Source: Myxococcales bacterium (GTDB taxonomy: Bacteria > Myxococcota_A > Polyangia > Polyangiales > Polyangiaceae). Taken from it: a DNA stretch of 64,000 bases. A program made the translations under genes and the position numbers. Location of the stretch: positions 30,041-94,040 of the forward strand of contig JADJCA010000022.1 in assembly GCA_016703425.1 (NCBI GenBank), given 5' to 3'. The notes beneath the pieces are model-generated. The model worked only from the letters and a program-made list of their open reading frames with translations, was not told the origin of the DNA and did no database searches. Shown here piece by piece: positions 55,052-63,275 of this stretch; within the stretch, counting starts at the first letter, position 1, and each line of letters opens with the position of its first letter.

Positions 55052-56079
55052 ACAACCGCGCCTTGCGCCGCGCGCCAACAATTGCACTTTACACGTTAAC
55101 CTTCGCCTGCCGCGCACCGAGCGCCACGACGGCGCCGGCCTCGACGAGCGACGCCAGCGCGCCGTTGGTCGCCACGGCGGCACTGGCTACGTCGGTCGAT
55201 GCGGGGCCGACGAGTGGCCCTCGCTTTGACGCCGGTCGCCATGAATCCGCGGAAGCGCGGTGCGAGCCGTCGGCGGCGCCGCCGCCGCTCCGCGAGATCG
55301 CGTGCGTGCCGGAGGGCTTTGAGATCAGGATGCGCGCCCTTGGCCTGACGAAAGACGGCCGCCATTTTGGCCATTGTCATTCCCCATGCGATCCGTGCGG
55401 CTCGCGTTGCCGCTTCGTTGAGCTCGCGACAGGCAAGACCACCGTGAAGAACACCGCCGACGAGCACCGCGGTGAGCCCGACTACAAGGCGACGGCGGCG
55501 GAGGTCGCGGCGAACGCATTTCTGGAGGCGCAGTTCGACGAAGGTCCCGTGCCGCCGACGCGAGCCTTGCGAGGCCCCTTCCCCTATGACGACATCGTCT
55601 TCGCCACGGAGACCGTCAACGACGGGGCGGCGGGAACGACGACGCTCCGCTTTGGCGCGAAGATCATGGGCGAGGCGCCCGTATTTCCGTTCTCGTTGAC
55701 CCTCGGCCCGCACCCGATGTCGCGCAAGACGCCGAACTTTGCAAAGGGCCTGTCGCCCGGCGAGCGTGCCGCCGCGCTGGCGGACTACCGCGCGGCGTTC
55801 AGCATCACGCCGGCCGCGTTGGCGCGCGTCGACGTATCGCCCGACGGCAAACACTTCGGCTTCGTCGCCTTCTCGAGGGGCACGGGCTGGTACGAGACGT
55901 CGGACATGCTCGTGATGCCGACGGCGAAGCTCGTCGCTCAGCTCTACAAGGCGGCGGGCTTGGCGGCGCAGCAAGCGAAGCGGCACGAGGTCGCCGCGAC
56001 GCTCTTTGCCAAGGCCGCGGCGGTCCTAGCCACGGCCTCGCCAACGCCGCCGCCGAGCCGTGCTACGACGGTTCCGTGA
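55048..56079 (+). CDS. Secreted protein of unknown function, LRR-operon member
   Basis: 343 residues, ATG 55048 overlaps the LRR stop (ATGA). Signal/lipobox-like start (LYTLTFACRAPS), Ala/Ser/Thr linker, then a Cys-containing domain (CHSPCDPCGSRCRFVEL) and a mainly beta C-terminal half (FAFVAFSRGTG-like stretch GKHFGFVAFSRGTGWYETS). It ends at 56079 inside the next gene's GTG start. No named family. Likely periplasmic or surface-exposed. Confidence 0.72.
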   Translation: MNNRALRRAPTIALYTLTFACRAPSATTAPASTSDASAPLVATAALATSVDAGPTSGPRFDAGRHESAEARCEPSAAPPPLREIACVPEGFEIRMRALGLTKDGRHFGHCHSPCDPCGSRCRFVELATGKTTVKNTADEHRGEPDYKATAAEVAANAFLEAQFDEGPVPPTRALRGPFPYDDIVFATETVNDGAAGTTTLRFGAKIMGEAPVFPFSLTLGPHPMSRKTPNFAKGLSPGERAAALADYRAAFSITPAALARVDVSPDGKHFGFVAFSRGTGWYETSDMLVMPTAKLVAQLYKAAGLAAQQAKRHEVAATLFAKAAAVLATASPTPPPSRATTVP

Positions 56080-56507
56080 CCAGCGAAGCGACCGAAGCCC
56101 GCGCCATTCTGGACCTCTGCGAAGGCTCGGCGCTGCGCGCCTTCGAGATGGTTCAAGGGCAGCTCGGCGTCTTGGTACTCCGAACGCAGGTGATGTTGTC
56201 CTTGAGCGGCATCGTCATCACGGTGACCGGCTTCTCTGGCAAGGCCATCGCGCAGACGAGCCTCTTGGCCCGTGGGTGCATCGTCTCGGGTCTCTTCACC
56301 GTGCTCCTCGCCGCGGCGGTGGCCGTTTGGGGCGTCTTGCGCCTCCGATGGCTGACGCAGGAGATCCAGGGCCAGCCACTCGAGACGCTAGAGCTGGCGC
56401 TGTCGGTCCGAAACAAGAAGTCGCGCTACCTATCGGCGGCGCTCGCGCTCTTCGTCTCGGGATTCGGTCTCTACTGCGTCGCCGTCGCGCTCCTGCTCAT
56501 CGGCTAG
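56076..56507 (+). CDS. Four-helix inner-membrane protein
   Basis: 143 residues from GTG 56076, overlapping the previous stop by 4 nt (GTGA). Four predicted membrane helices with LSLSGIVITVTGFSGKAI, LLARGCIVSGLFTVLLAAAV, then SRYLSAALALFVSGF and LYCVAVALLLIG. Last member of the three-gene LRR operon. Convergent with the DTW gene, overlapping by 78 bp at the 3' ends. Confidence 0.75.
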   Translation: MTSEATEARAILDLCEGSALRAFEMVQGQLGVLVLRTQVMLSLSGIVITVTGFSGKAIAQTSLLARGCIVSGLFTVLLAAAVAVWGVLRLRWLTQEIQGQPLETLELALSVRNKKSRYLSAALALFVSGFGLYCVAVALLLIG

Positions 56508-57179
56508 CGGCACGCCGCCTCCTTCGCCCGATGCGGGACGCGTCCGGGGCGGGCGCGTTCGGCGCGGCAAGCGACGCGCCTCGGCGGGGATGTCGGCGTC
56601 GCGCACTCGCTGCACGAGCGTGCGGAAGACGCGAGTGAGCCCCGCCTCGATCTCCTTCGCCTCGCCGCAGAGCGTCAGCGCCGCTGCCACCGACTCGAGC
56701 GTCGAGACGTACTCGCGCTGAGGCTCGGCCCGAAGCTTGCCGTAGATCGACGGGCTCTTGGGCTTCAAGGTCATTCGATTGAGCTTGCAGAGCCACGGGT
56801 TGCGCCACCACAGAGTCTTGGCCTTCGACCACGTGCCGTCGAGCACGACGATGCCACGCATGTCGCTGGGCGGGAGCGTCACGCCGCGGCGACCGGAGAC
56901 CTGATCACCTTTCGCTTCCCGATCGGGAAAGAGCACGGCCCACTGTTTGGGATCGGCGTCTTCTTCACCGAGTGCGTGGGCAAAGTTGCGCCAGCTCAGG
57001 CCCACGACGAGCTCGGCCTTGGGCAAGCTCGCCATCAAGATCTGCGCAGACCCCAGGAGCGCGTCCTGCTCTTGCGGATGCTGCAAGATGAGGATCCGGC
57101 GCTCCGTCGGGAACGACACGATGCGATCGCACACGCAGGCCGCGGTAGGGCGCCGGCAGGTTTCGCAAGAGGCAGCCAA
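56430..57179 (-). CDS. tRNA-uridine aminocarboxypropyltransferase (DTW domain)
   Basis: 249 residues. N-terminal zinc-like cluster CETCRRPTAACVCDR, then LILQHPQEQ, and the DTW motif in VLDGTWSKAKTLWWRNP near the middle. The family (TapT/DTWD2) transfers the aminocarboxypropyl group of S-adenosylmethionine to tRNA uridine (acp3U). VSTLESVAAALTLCGE closes the core. The C-terminal ~35 residues are Arg/Glu-rich low complexity where the gene overlaps the opposite strand, so the true end may be earlier. Confidence 0.9.
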   Translation of the reverse strand: MAASCETCRRPTAACVCDRIVSFPTERRILILQHPQEQDALLGSAQILMASLPKAELVVGLSWRNFAHALGEEDADPKQWAVLFPDREAKGDQVSGRRGVTLPPSDMRGIVVLDGTWSKAKTLWWRNPWLCKLNRMTLKPKSPSIYGKLRAEPQREYVSTLESVAAALTLCGEAKEIEAGLTRVFRTLVQRVRDADIPAEARRLPRRTRPPRTRPASGEGGGVPLADEQERDGDAVETESRDEERERRR

Positions 57180-57247
57180 AGCCGCGCCGAGTTACCACGC
57201 CTCTTGGGCCCTTGCACGCCCGAAGGTGCGTTCACCGAAGCGAGCCG

Positions 57248-58440
57248 TTAGCGCGAAGCGCGGCAAGCGGTCACCGGCGGAACGAAGACCGTGCGCACTT
57301 CGCCGCAGCGACAGGGCAAGTAGACGCTCCCGACGAAGGCCTTGAGGTTGCGCCGCGATTCGAGCTCCTCGCCGCGCTCCGTGGTGATGACGAGCGTGCG
57401 GGCGCCAAAGCGAATCGTGACCGTCGTCGCCTTGGTGCTCCCCCGCGAGGCCCCTTGTGGTCGAAGGCGCCGAGGAGCGTGAAGAGTCCCTCTTCCCGAA
57501 GCGAGCGTCGCGAAGGGGCCGTGAGGCCTCGCTTCACCGGCAAGACCGGATCGAGCTGTGGCACGTCACCCTCGAGCGGTAGCGTCTTCATGCGCCGGAG
57601 TGACGCGTCGCCGTAGTAGTGAATGCCCGGCCGGCCGTAGAGTCGGAAGAAGTAGGGGATGTCGCCGCGCGCGAGCTGCTCCTCCTCCTCGTCGAGCAAG
57701 GGCGGCCACGGCGGCGCGGCGCGCGCTTGCACGTACTCACCGGTGCCGCGGAGACACACGCGGATGGGCGCGTCGGCCAGCTCCGGAAGGGTCGCAAAGA
57801 CCTCGGCGATGGCTTTGGCGTGCCGGTCAAGGAGCGTCAGCGTACCGCGATAGGCTGCCGCCATCTCGACGAGCAGCGCGGCGCCGACGGGCTTGCCGAG
57901 GTAGGGAAGCACGCGGCGAACGCCCGCTGCGTGGCGACAGATCGTCGCGTACTCGGGGTCGGCGTCCGGCAAGAGCTTCGTCTCCGTGGGGAGGCCGAAG
58001 TCGCCGAGGATCATCTCGACGTCGAGGGGACCGAAGACGAGCTGCCCGCGACGGCCCCTGCCAAGCACCAGATTCTCCCAATGCAGATCGGTCACACCGA
58101 GCCACGCGAACAGGGCGATGGTGCGCCCCACGACGGTGGCCAGAACGCGACGCTCCGCTTCCTTCAGCGGGGGCAGCGCGTCGAGCGCCACGCGCTCCAC
58201 CTCACCGCCGATACCGTCTTTCGATGGGAAGAAGCGAAGTTCGGGCAAGAAGTCGAAGGCGTCCCGCCCCAAGCCGCCATCCTCCGCGACCTCGCGCAGG
58301 CGCTCGCGCAGCGGGCTGTCGGCGGCGAGGAGGAGTCGCTCCCAGACGACGGTCCGCGGCTTGTGCACGCGGTCTTCGCTCAAGGTCACGCGGCGACCGA
58401 AATTGTGCGAGTCGCCGAGCGGTTGACGTGCCTTCGTCAT
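57248..58440 (-). CDS. Stand-alone DUF4135/LanM-type dehydratase-like protein (3' frameshift)
   Basis: About 397 residues in total. The kinase-fold dehydratase core of class II lanthipeptide synthetases is recognisable: GDSHNFG (Asp 10, His 12), KPR with Lys 27, TDLHWENLV (Asp 118, His 120, Asn 123), LDVEMI (Asp 140), and RVCLRGTGEY with Arg 227 and Thr 233 six residues apart as in CylM. The GDIPYF element at 259-264 follows. There is no LanC cyclase domain. After about 57444 the frame is off; restoring one G in the five-base C run at 57440-57444 gives RFGARTLVITTERGEEL and stop at 57248. Substrate unknown; possibly phosphorylates or dehydrates a peptide. Confidence 0.7.
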
Positions 58441-58524
58441 GGCGCCCCCGAGTCTACGCGATTGTCGCGAGGCGTTTTGTCGCCCGTGACGCCGGCGCGG
58501 CGGCGACGCCCCGCAGAGATGAAG

Positions 58525-59421
58525 TCAGCGGCGCCGCTCGACGAGCTCGAACACGGCGACCTCGGGCGCGGCGAAGGTCCGAATGGGCAGCTCGATGCCG
58601 CCGACGCCGCGTGAGACGTGAACATGGAGCGGCGGCGCGTGACGAAACCCGTGCGGGAACTTCTTCCCCACGCGGCCCGGGACGACGAGCGGCCCCCACG
58701 GCGTGGCGACGTGTCCGCCATGGGTGTGCCCGCACACGTAGAGCCCCACGGGCGCGCCGGGAAGCGCCGCGACGGCGCCGATGGCGTCAGGCAGTCCATC
58801 TGGCGAGTGACAAAGAACGATGACCGCTCGCACGTCGCCGACACCGCGCACAGCGCGAACCGCGTCGAGCGCTCCCGTCCAAGGTTCGTCGAGGCCGACG
58901 ATGGCAATGCCCGCGCCGGTCGCGTCGAGGAGCGCGCTCTCGTTGCAGAGGAGCTCCGCGCCCGCACGACCGAGCGCGTCCTCGATGAGCGAGTGATCCG
59001 TCCAAAGATCATGATTTCCGAGCACGGCGAACTTCCGCGCTGCCGGCACGCGGCGAACGAGAGACGTGAGCCGTTCGGCCTTCGCTGCAGTGGCCTCGAG
59101 GAAGACGTAGTCACCGCCGAGCAAGAGCACGTCGAGCCTCTCACGTTCGAGCTGCCCAAACGCGGCATCCAGCAACTTGGGCGGCGTCGTCGGGCCGATG
59201 TGAATGTCGGAGATGAAACCGACGCGCAGCGTTGACGCACCAGGCGGAAGGACGGCCAAAGTGTGCCTCACGCACTCCACGCGGCACGACGAAGGGAACC
59301 GGGACCACAGGGTCGCGGGCCAGTCGCCCCGATACGCCAGGCGAAGGGAGGACTCGATGACCCCGCGGAGCGCGCCGTAGTGGGCTCCGCGCCCGGCGGA
59401 GGCAAGGCGAAGGAGCGGCAC
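58525..59421 (-). CDS. Calcineurin-like metallophosphoesterase
   Basis: 298 residues from GTG 59421, which overlaps the upstream stop by one base. Metallophosphoesterase motifs in order: SDIHIGP, GGDYVF, VLGNHDLWTDHS, VLCHSPDG and CGHTHGGH. These bind a di-metal centre. The sequence resembles YaeI/YkuE-type phosphodiesterases and UDP-diacylglucosamine hydrolase relatives. A hydrophobic stretch near the N-terminus is only weakly suggestive of a signal peptide. Substrate unresolved. Confidence 0.9.
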   Translation of the reverse strand: MPLLRLASAGRGAHYGALRGVIESSLRLAYRGDWPATLWSRFPSSCRVECVRHTLAVLPPGASTLRVGFISDIHIGPTTPPKLLDAAFGQLERERLDVLLLGGDYVFLEATAAKAERLTSLVRRVPAARKFAVLGNHDLWTDHSLIEDALGRAGAELLCNESALLDATGAGIAIVGLDEPWTGALDAVRAVRGVGDVRAVIVLCHSPDGLPDAIGAVAALPGAPVGLYVCGHTHGGHVATPWGPLVVPGRVGKKFPHGFRHAPPLHVHVSRGVGGIELPIRTFAAPEVAVFELVERRR

Positions 59422-59879
59422 TATCGGCCTCCGACGACGCGCTTTGTCGCGCGCAGCACCCGAGACCGGATGGCCGCGGGCCCCCACGGCGCGTCGCCAT
59501 ACTGCACCAGTCGATGCCGCTCGAACTCTCGGTCGAGCCGCCCGCCCACCATCAACGCGAACATGCGCCAGTTGGAGACACCAGCAAGGAAGGGATGGCC
59601 GAGCGTGAGCGGAGTGTTGTGCTCGATGAGGAAGTGGCTGGCAAAGACGATGGCGTAGCCCAGCCCCACGCCCACAGCGACGAGAGGCGGCCTGCTTGTC
59701 GCGAGGCCGCACGCGAACCAACCGATGACGAGGATGTCGGCGATGTCGTGCATCGCGCGGTTGGCCCGATGGCGATGATGGGAAAGGTAATAGGGCCAGA
59801 AGGCGTTGACTTCATCCATGAATCGCTTCCGCACGACACGCCTGCCTTCCTCGCTGTCCCAAGACAACTCCTCGAACAC
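59421..59879 (-). CDS. Mpo1-like (DUF962) membrane dioxygenase family protein
   Basis: 152 residues. Two histidine clusters, YYLSHHRHRANRAMHDIADI and ASHFLIEHNTPLTLGHP, flank a hydrophobic section (LVIGWFACGLATS, LVAVGVGLGYAIVFA), typical of Mpo1/DUF962. The yeast member is a 2-hydroxy-palmitic acid dioxygenase that acts on fatty acids at the ER; the histidines bind iron. The bacterial substrate is unknown. Upstream of, and one base overlapping with, the metallophosphoesterase gene. Confidence 0.82.
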   Translation of the reverse strand: MFEELSWDSEEGRRVVRKRFMDEVNAFWPYYLSHHRHRANRAMHDIADILVIGWFACGLATSRPPLVAVGVGLGYAIVFASHFLIEHNTPLTLGHPFLAGVSNWRMFALMVGGRLDREFERHRLVQYGDAPWGPAAIRSRVLRATKRVVGGR

Positions 59880-59907
59880 GGCGACTGGCGGCGCCAGCGC
59901 CAGCGTG

Positions 59908-60711
59908 ATGCTCGCGCGCTCGCTCGCTGCCGTCGCATCCTCCGAAGCGATGCCCGGCTGGCGAACCTATCGAGCGGAAGTCGAACGCTCGAGGTGTCGG
60001 TGCGACTCCACAGAGCAAGTGCCCTCGGCGATGCTCGAAGAGCTCAGAAAACTCGGCGCGCGGGCCGAGCCGTCATGCGGAGCCGGTGCCCGAGGGCTCT
60101 CGTGGTCAAATGGCGCCCCCATCGTCCCGGCGCGCTTGACGGCCGCGCTGGCGAGCTTCGTTGACGACTACGGCGGACCGTTTCCGTGGGAGTTCTCCCC
60201 CGAAGAAGCGGTCGGGGCCCTGCTCAACGAGGTTCGCGAACGAGCGCCGGCTTCGCTCACGATTCCCCGGCAGCTCGCCCTCGCCGTCGGCGCGACCGGC
60301 GACCTCTTTTCAGCGGTCGTGCTCCTTCACGCGACCCTGCGATGGCTCGCTCGCGGTCGAGACGCGCGCGCGTACCCGACGATGGCCCCCATGAGCATCG
60401 CCGAGCGCGTACGCGCTGGCGCCAGCGTCGCGCCCTTTCGGCCCGAAGAGTCGCCTGACGGCGATCCGCTCGGTGACGCGTACCACTACTGGGCCATGGC
60501 GGCGGCGGGTATGTTCCGCTCGCGCATCGCGTCGGAGGCGTCGCGTGCACTCTTCGGCGCGCTGTTCTGGTCGGCGCCTTGGCTCATGTCCGCCGTACGC
60601 CGCGGCATCTTTCGGCGAACGTTGTTCTACGGAAACCATGCGACCGTCGATCGGCTGGGCCTGTCCCACGGGATCGCGCTCTCGAGCGAGGTGACGCCAA
60701 GGCCGGGCTAG
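59908..60711 (+). CDS. Hypothetical protein
   Basis: 267 residues from ATG 59908 (GTG 59905 possible). Helical and Ala-rich (LTAALASFVDDYGGPFPWEF, LARGRDARAYPTMAPMSIAERV), with a C-terminal FRSRIASEASRALFGALFWS followed by RRGIFRRTLFYGN. No signal peptide is convincing and no family is recognised. It diverges from the Mpo1-like gene and meets the DUF697-like gene tail to tail with a 4-bp overlap. Confidence 0.65.
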   Translation: MLARSLAAVASSEAMPGWRTYRAEVERSRCRCDSTEQVPSAMLEELRKLGARAEPSCGAGARGLSWSNGAPIVPARLTAALASFVDDYGGPFPWEFSPEEAVGALLNEVRERAPASLTIPRQLALAVGATGDLFSAVVLLHATLRWLARGRDARAYPTMAPMSIAERVRAGASVAPFRPEESPDGDPLGDAYHYWAMAAAGMFRSRIASEASRALFGALFWSAPWLMSAVRRGIFRRTLFYGNHATVDRLGLSHGIALSSEVTPRPG

Positions 60712-61304
60712 AAGCCCGCGAGAAGCTCCTCCTTCATCTTTGCGTACTCGTCGCCGGACAAGAACCCCGCGTCGAAGGCCTCCCTGAGCTGCTCGAGTTT
60801 TCGCTTGAGGGACCGATCGTCGGCATGGGCGCGCTCCTTCTCGGCGCGCTTCGTGCGGTAGGTCTCCTCGAAGAGCGTGCGCAGCTCCGCGGAGGGAATC
60901 CCGCGCCCGGACCGGAAGTAGTGGTCGGCCACCTCGCCGATGGCATAGGTCATCGCGTAGCCCATGGACGCGCCGACAATGAGGCCAAGCCCGGGGATGA
61001 AGCGGACCGCGCTCCGAATGGCGTGCCTCGCCACGATGCTGACGCCGAAGGTGCCCAAGATCTCGACGACGGCCTTCTTGTCGAGCTCGTAGCCGTGCAC
61101 GCGCGCAATGGCCTGCACCAGCGTCGCGTGAATCGGAAGGAGCAACACCGTGTCGAGCAACGGAATGGGCTGCACGCACGCGGCGGCTCCCGCGACGCTG
61201 GCCCCGAGGACGAGCTCCCGCACCGCGCCATCACGCTCGACCGCCGATGCGCCGTCGAAGCCCGAGGTCACGACGCGCTCGCACGTGGCCGCGAAGCCCA
61301 TCAC
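60708..61304 (-). CDS. DUF697-like membrane protein with SHOCT-type tail
   Basis: 198 residues. GTG 61304 gives a 4-nt overlap with the upstream stop (ATG 61301 also fits). A DUF697-like hydrophobic core (VQPIPLLDTVLLLPIHATLV, VRFIPGLGLIVGASMGYAM) is followed by a C-terminal SHOCT-like helix pair (LEQLREAFDAGFLSGDEYAK). SHOCT tails often mediate oligomerisation. Possibly associated with small GTPases, as DUF697 proteins are elsewhere; no GTPase is present here. Confidence 0.78.
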   Translation of the reverse strand: MMGFAATCERVVTSGFDGASAVERDGAVRELVLGASVAGAAACVQPIPLLDTVLLLPIHATLVQAIARVHGYELDKKAVVEILGTFGVSIVARHAIRSAVRFIPGLGLIVGASMGYAMTYAIGEVADHYFRSGRGIPSAELRTLFEETYRTKRAEKERAHADDRSLKRKLEQLREAFDAGFLSGDEYAKMKEELLAGF

Positions 61305-61579
61305 GCCGCCTCCCGGTCGAAGTCACGCAGGATGCGCGCCGCCTTCGCCTCGTCGATGCGGCTGAGGAAACGCTTGGCCTCGTGCTCGTCGCGAATGGCC
61401 TTGGACAGGGAGAAGCACGACCCGACGGAGAACGTGACACCCATGCCGAGGAAGGCGCGCGTCCACGCGTCGACGGGTAGATAGAAGATCCCCGTCACGG
61501 TCGTGCCGATCGCCACGACGAAGGAGATCCAGACCTGGGCCATCCAAGCGGCCGAATGCGGAGGTTCTTGCGGAGGCAT
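61301..61579 (-). CDS. YiaA/YiaB-like two-helix inner-membrane protein
   Basis: 92 residues from ATG 61579. Matches the YiaA/YiaB pattern: AQVWISFVVAIGTTVTGIFY followed by YLPVDAWTRAFLGMGVTFSV, then SKAIRDEHEA and a C-terminal charged helix. Two membrane segments. These proteins are of unknown function and lie in the inner membrane. Stop overlaps the following gene's start. The upstream region is shared with the divergent sigma-54 activator gene. Confidence 0.85.
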   Translation of the reverse strand: MPPQEPPHSAAWMAQVWISFVVAIGTTVTGIFYLPVDAWTRAFLGMGVTFSVGSCFSLSKAIRDEHEAKRFLSRIDEAKAARILRDFDREAA

Positions 61580-61710
61580 CGTGTTCGTCCTTTCGCGCCT
61601 CGCTCGGAAGCGCGCGGCGTTGGTATCAAGGCTCGTACCGCTCGCCGACCGCCGATTTTCTCGAGGAATCGAAGAACCGGGCGCTCCAAGTCCACATTTC
61701 CTGTGCGTGG

Positions 61711-63138
61711 ATGTACATTTCTTGCGTGCTATCTGCCGAGGACCGCGCATTCTTCGCCGGCGTCGCCGCGGCGGCCCAAGCCAACCCCTTCGGCAGGGAG
61801 CGCGCCGGTCTCGACGCGCGGCTCGTCGGTGTCGACCGGCGCGCCGCTCGTGACGAGGTCATCGACCGGTTGGTGGCCACGCTGCAGAAGCGCCTGGCGC
61901 GACTCTCCGCGGCTGACGTGCGTCGCTACCCGGCGGACGAACGCGAGCTCTTGGAGCTGGCGGTGCTGTTCGAGCTCTTCCACCGGTTCGCGGGAGCCTT
62001 CGACGAGCATATTCGCGCGCAGCTGGCCGCGGGCCCGCGGCCGGTTCGCCTCTCCTTCGCGCATGACTTCTTGCGAGAGCTTGTTCAGAGGGGCTTCGCC
62101 GCCGACGAAGCGGGGCGACTCCTCGCCTTGTCGTTCCAGGTGCGGCGCGCCTTCTATTTCGTCGAGCGCGCCCTCGTGGGGCAGAGCCCGTCGATGCGTC
62201 GGTTGCGCGAGGCCCTATGGAACAACATCTTCACCCACGACCTGAGGCTCTACGCTCGCTTCATGTGGCGGAAGATGGAGGACTTCTCCACGTTCCTTCT
62301 CGGCGAGACAGGCGCCGGCAAAGGCACCGCCGCGGCGGCCCTCGGGCGGTCCTGCTTCATCCCCTTCGACGAAAGGCGCGACGCCTTCGCTGAGAGCTTC
62401 GGAAGCGTCTTCTCGACGGTCAACCTGGCCGAGTTCACCGAGGCGCTCCTCGAGTCAGAGCTCTTCGGGCACAAGCGGGGGGCCTTCACCGGTGCCGTGG
62501 CGGATCACGACGGGGCGCTGTCGCGCGTCAGCCACTACGGCGCCGTGTTCCTCGACGAGGTCGGTGAGGTCGGCGAGCCGATCCAGGTGAAGCTCCTGCG
62601 GGTGCTCCAGGAGCGCACGTTTTCGCCCGTGGGCTCACGCGAGACGCGCCACTTTCGCGGGCGCGTTATCGCCGCGACGAATCGCTCCCTCGACGAACTG
62701 CGCGGCAGCGGACGCTTCCGCGACGACTTCTACTATCGCCTCTGCGCGGACGTCATCGAGGTCCCTCCCCTGCGCGTTCGTCTCGCTGAAGAGCCCGGCG
62801 AGCTCGACATGCTCCTCGTGACCATCGTTCGACGCATCGTCGGCGAGGACTCGGCGGCTGTCGTCGCGCTCGTCAAGGAGGCGATCCTGCGGGATCTGCC
62901 GCGTGACTATCACTGGCCGGGCAACGTCCGTGAGCTCGAGCAGTGCGTGCGGCGCGTGCTTCTCACGCGGGGCTATCGCGGAGACGTGTCGCCGACGGGC
63001 GAGGGCGCCGACGCGACGACGGCGCTGGCGAGGCACCTTCGGAAGCTCCATGCGCTGCACGGCACCGTCGCTGAGGTGGCGCGGCGCGCGCACCTCGACC
63101 GCCGAACCGTGAAGAAGTACCTGGCGACACCCCGGTGA
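61711..63138 (+). CDS. Sigma-54-dependent transcriptional activator
   Basis: 475 residues. A helical N-terminal sensor region without a receiver or FHA motif (1-160), an AAA+ domain with Walker A GETGAGKG at 198-205, GAFTGA at 257-262 (sigma-54 contact loop), Walker B VFLDEV at 279-284 and an arginine-finger stretch, and a C-terminal Fis-type helix-turn-helix (VAEVARRAHLDRRTVKKYL). It should activate sigma-54 promoters. The signal is unknown; the upstream 130 bp show no clear -24/-12 element. ATG 61711. Confidence 0.92.
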   Translation: MYISCVLSAEDRAFFAGVAAAAQANPFGRERAGLDARLVGVDRRAARDEVIDRLVATLQKRLARLSAADVRRYPADERELLELAVLFELFHRFAGAFDEHIRAQLAAGPRPVRLSFAHDFLRELVQRGFAADEAGRLLALSFQVRRAFYFVERALVGQSPSMRRLREALWNNIFTHDLRLYARFMWRKMEDFSTFLLGETGAGKGTAAAALGRSCFIPFDERRDAFAESFGSVFSTVNLAEFTEALLESELFGHKRGAFTGAVADHDGALSRVSHYGAVFLDEVGEVGEPIQVKLLRVLQERTFSPVGSRETRHFRGRVIAATNRSLDELRGSGRFRDDFYYRLCADVIEVPPLRVRLAEEPGELDMLLVTIVRRIVGEDSAAVVALVKEAILRDLPRDYHWPGNVRELEQCVRRVLLTRGYRGDVSPTGEGADATTALARHLRKLHALHGTVAEVARRAHLDRRTVKKYLATPR

Positions 63139-63275
63139 GACCACTCGACGCCTTGGGGTCGAGTGCTGAACGCCTACGTTGCGCTAGCGCTTACCGCAGA
63201 GCCCGACACGGGGGACCAGGGAGGAGCGGTCGCGCGCTGGGAATAGATTGGCGCGTGGCCTACTTAACCTGGCCA

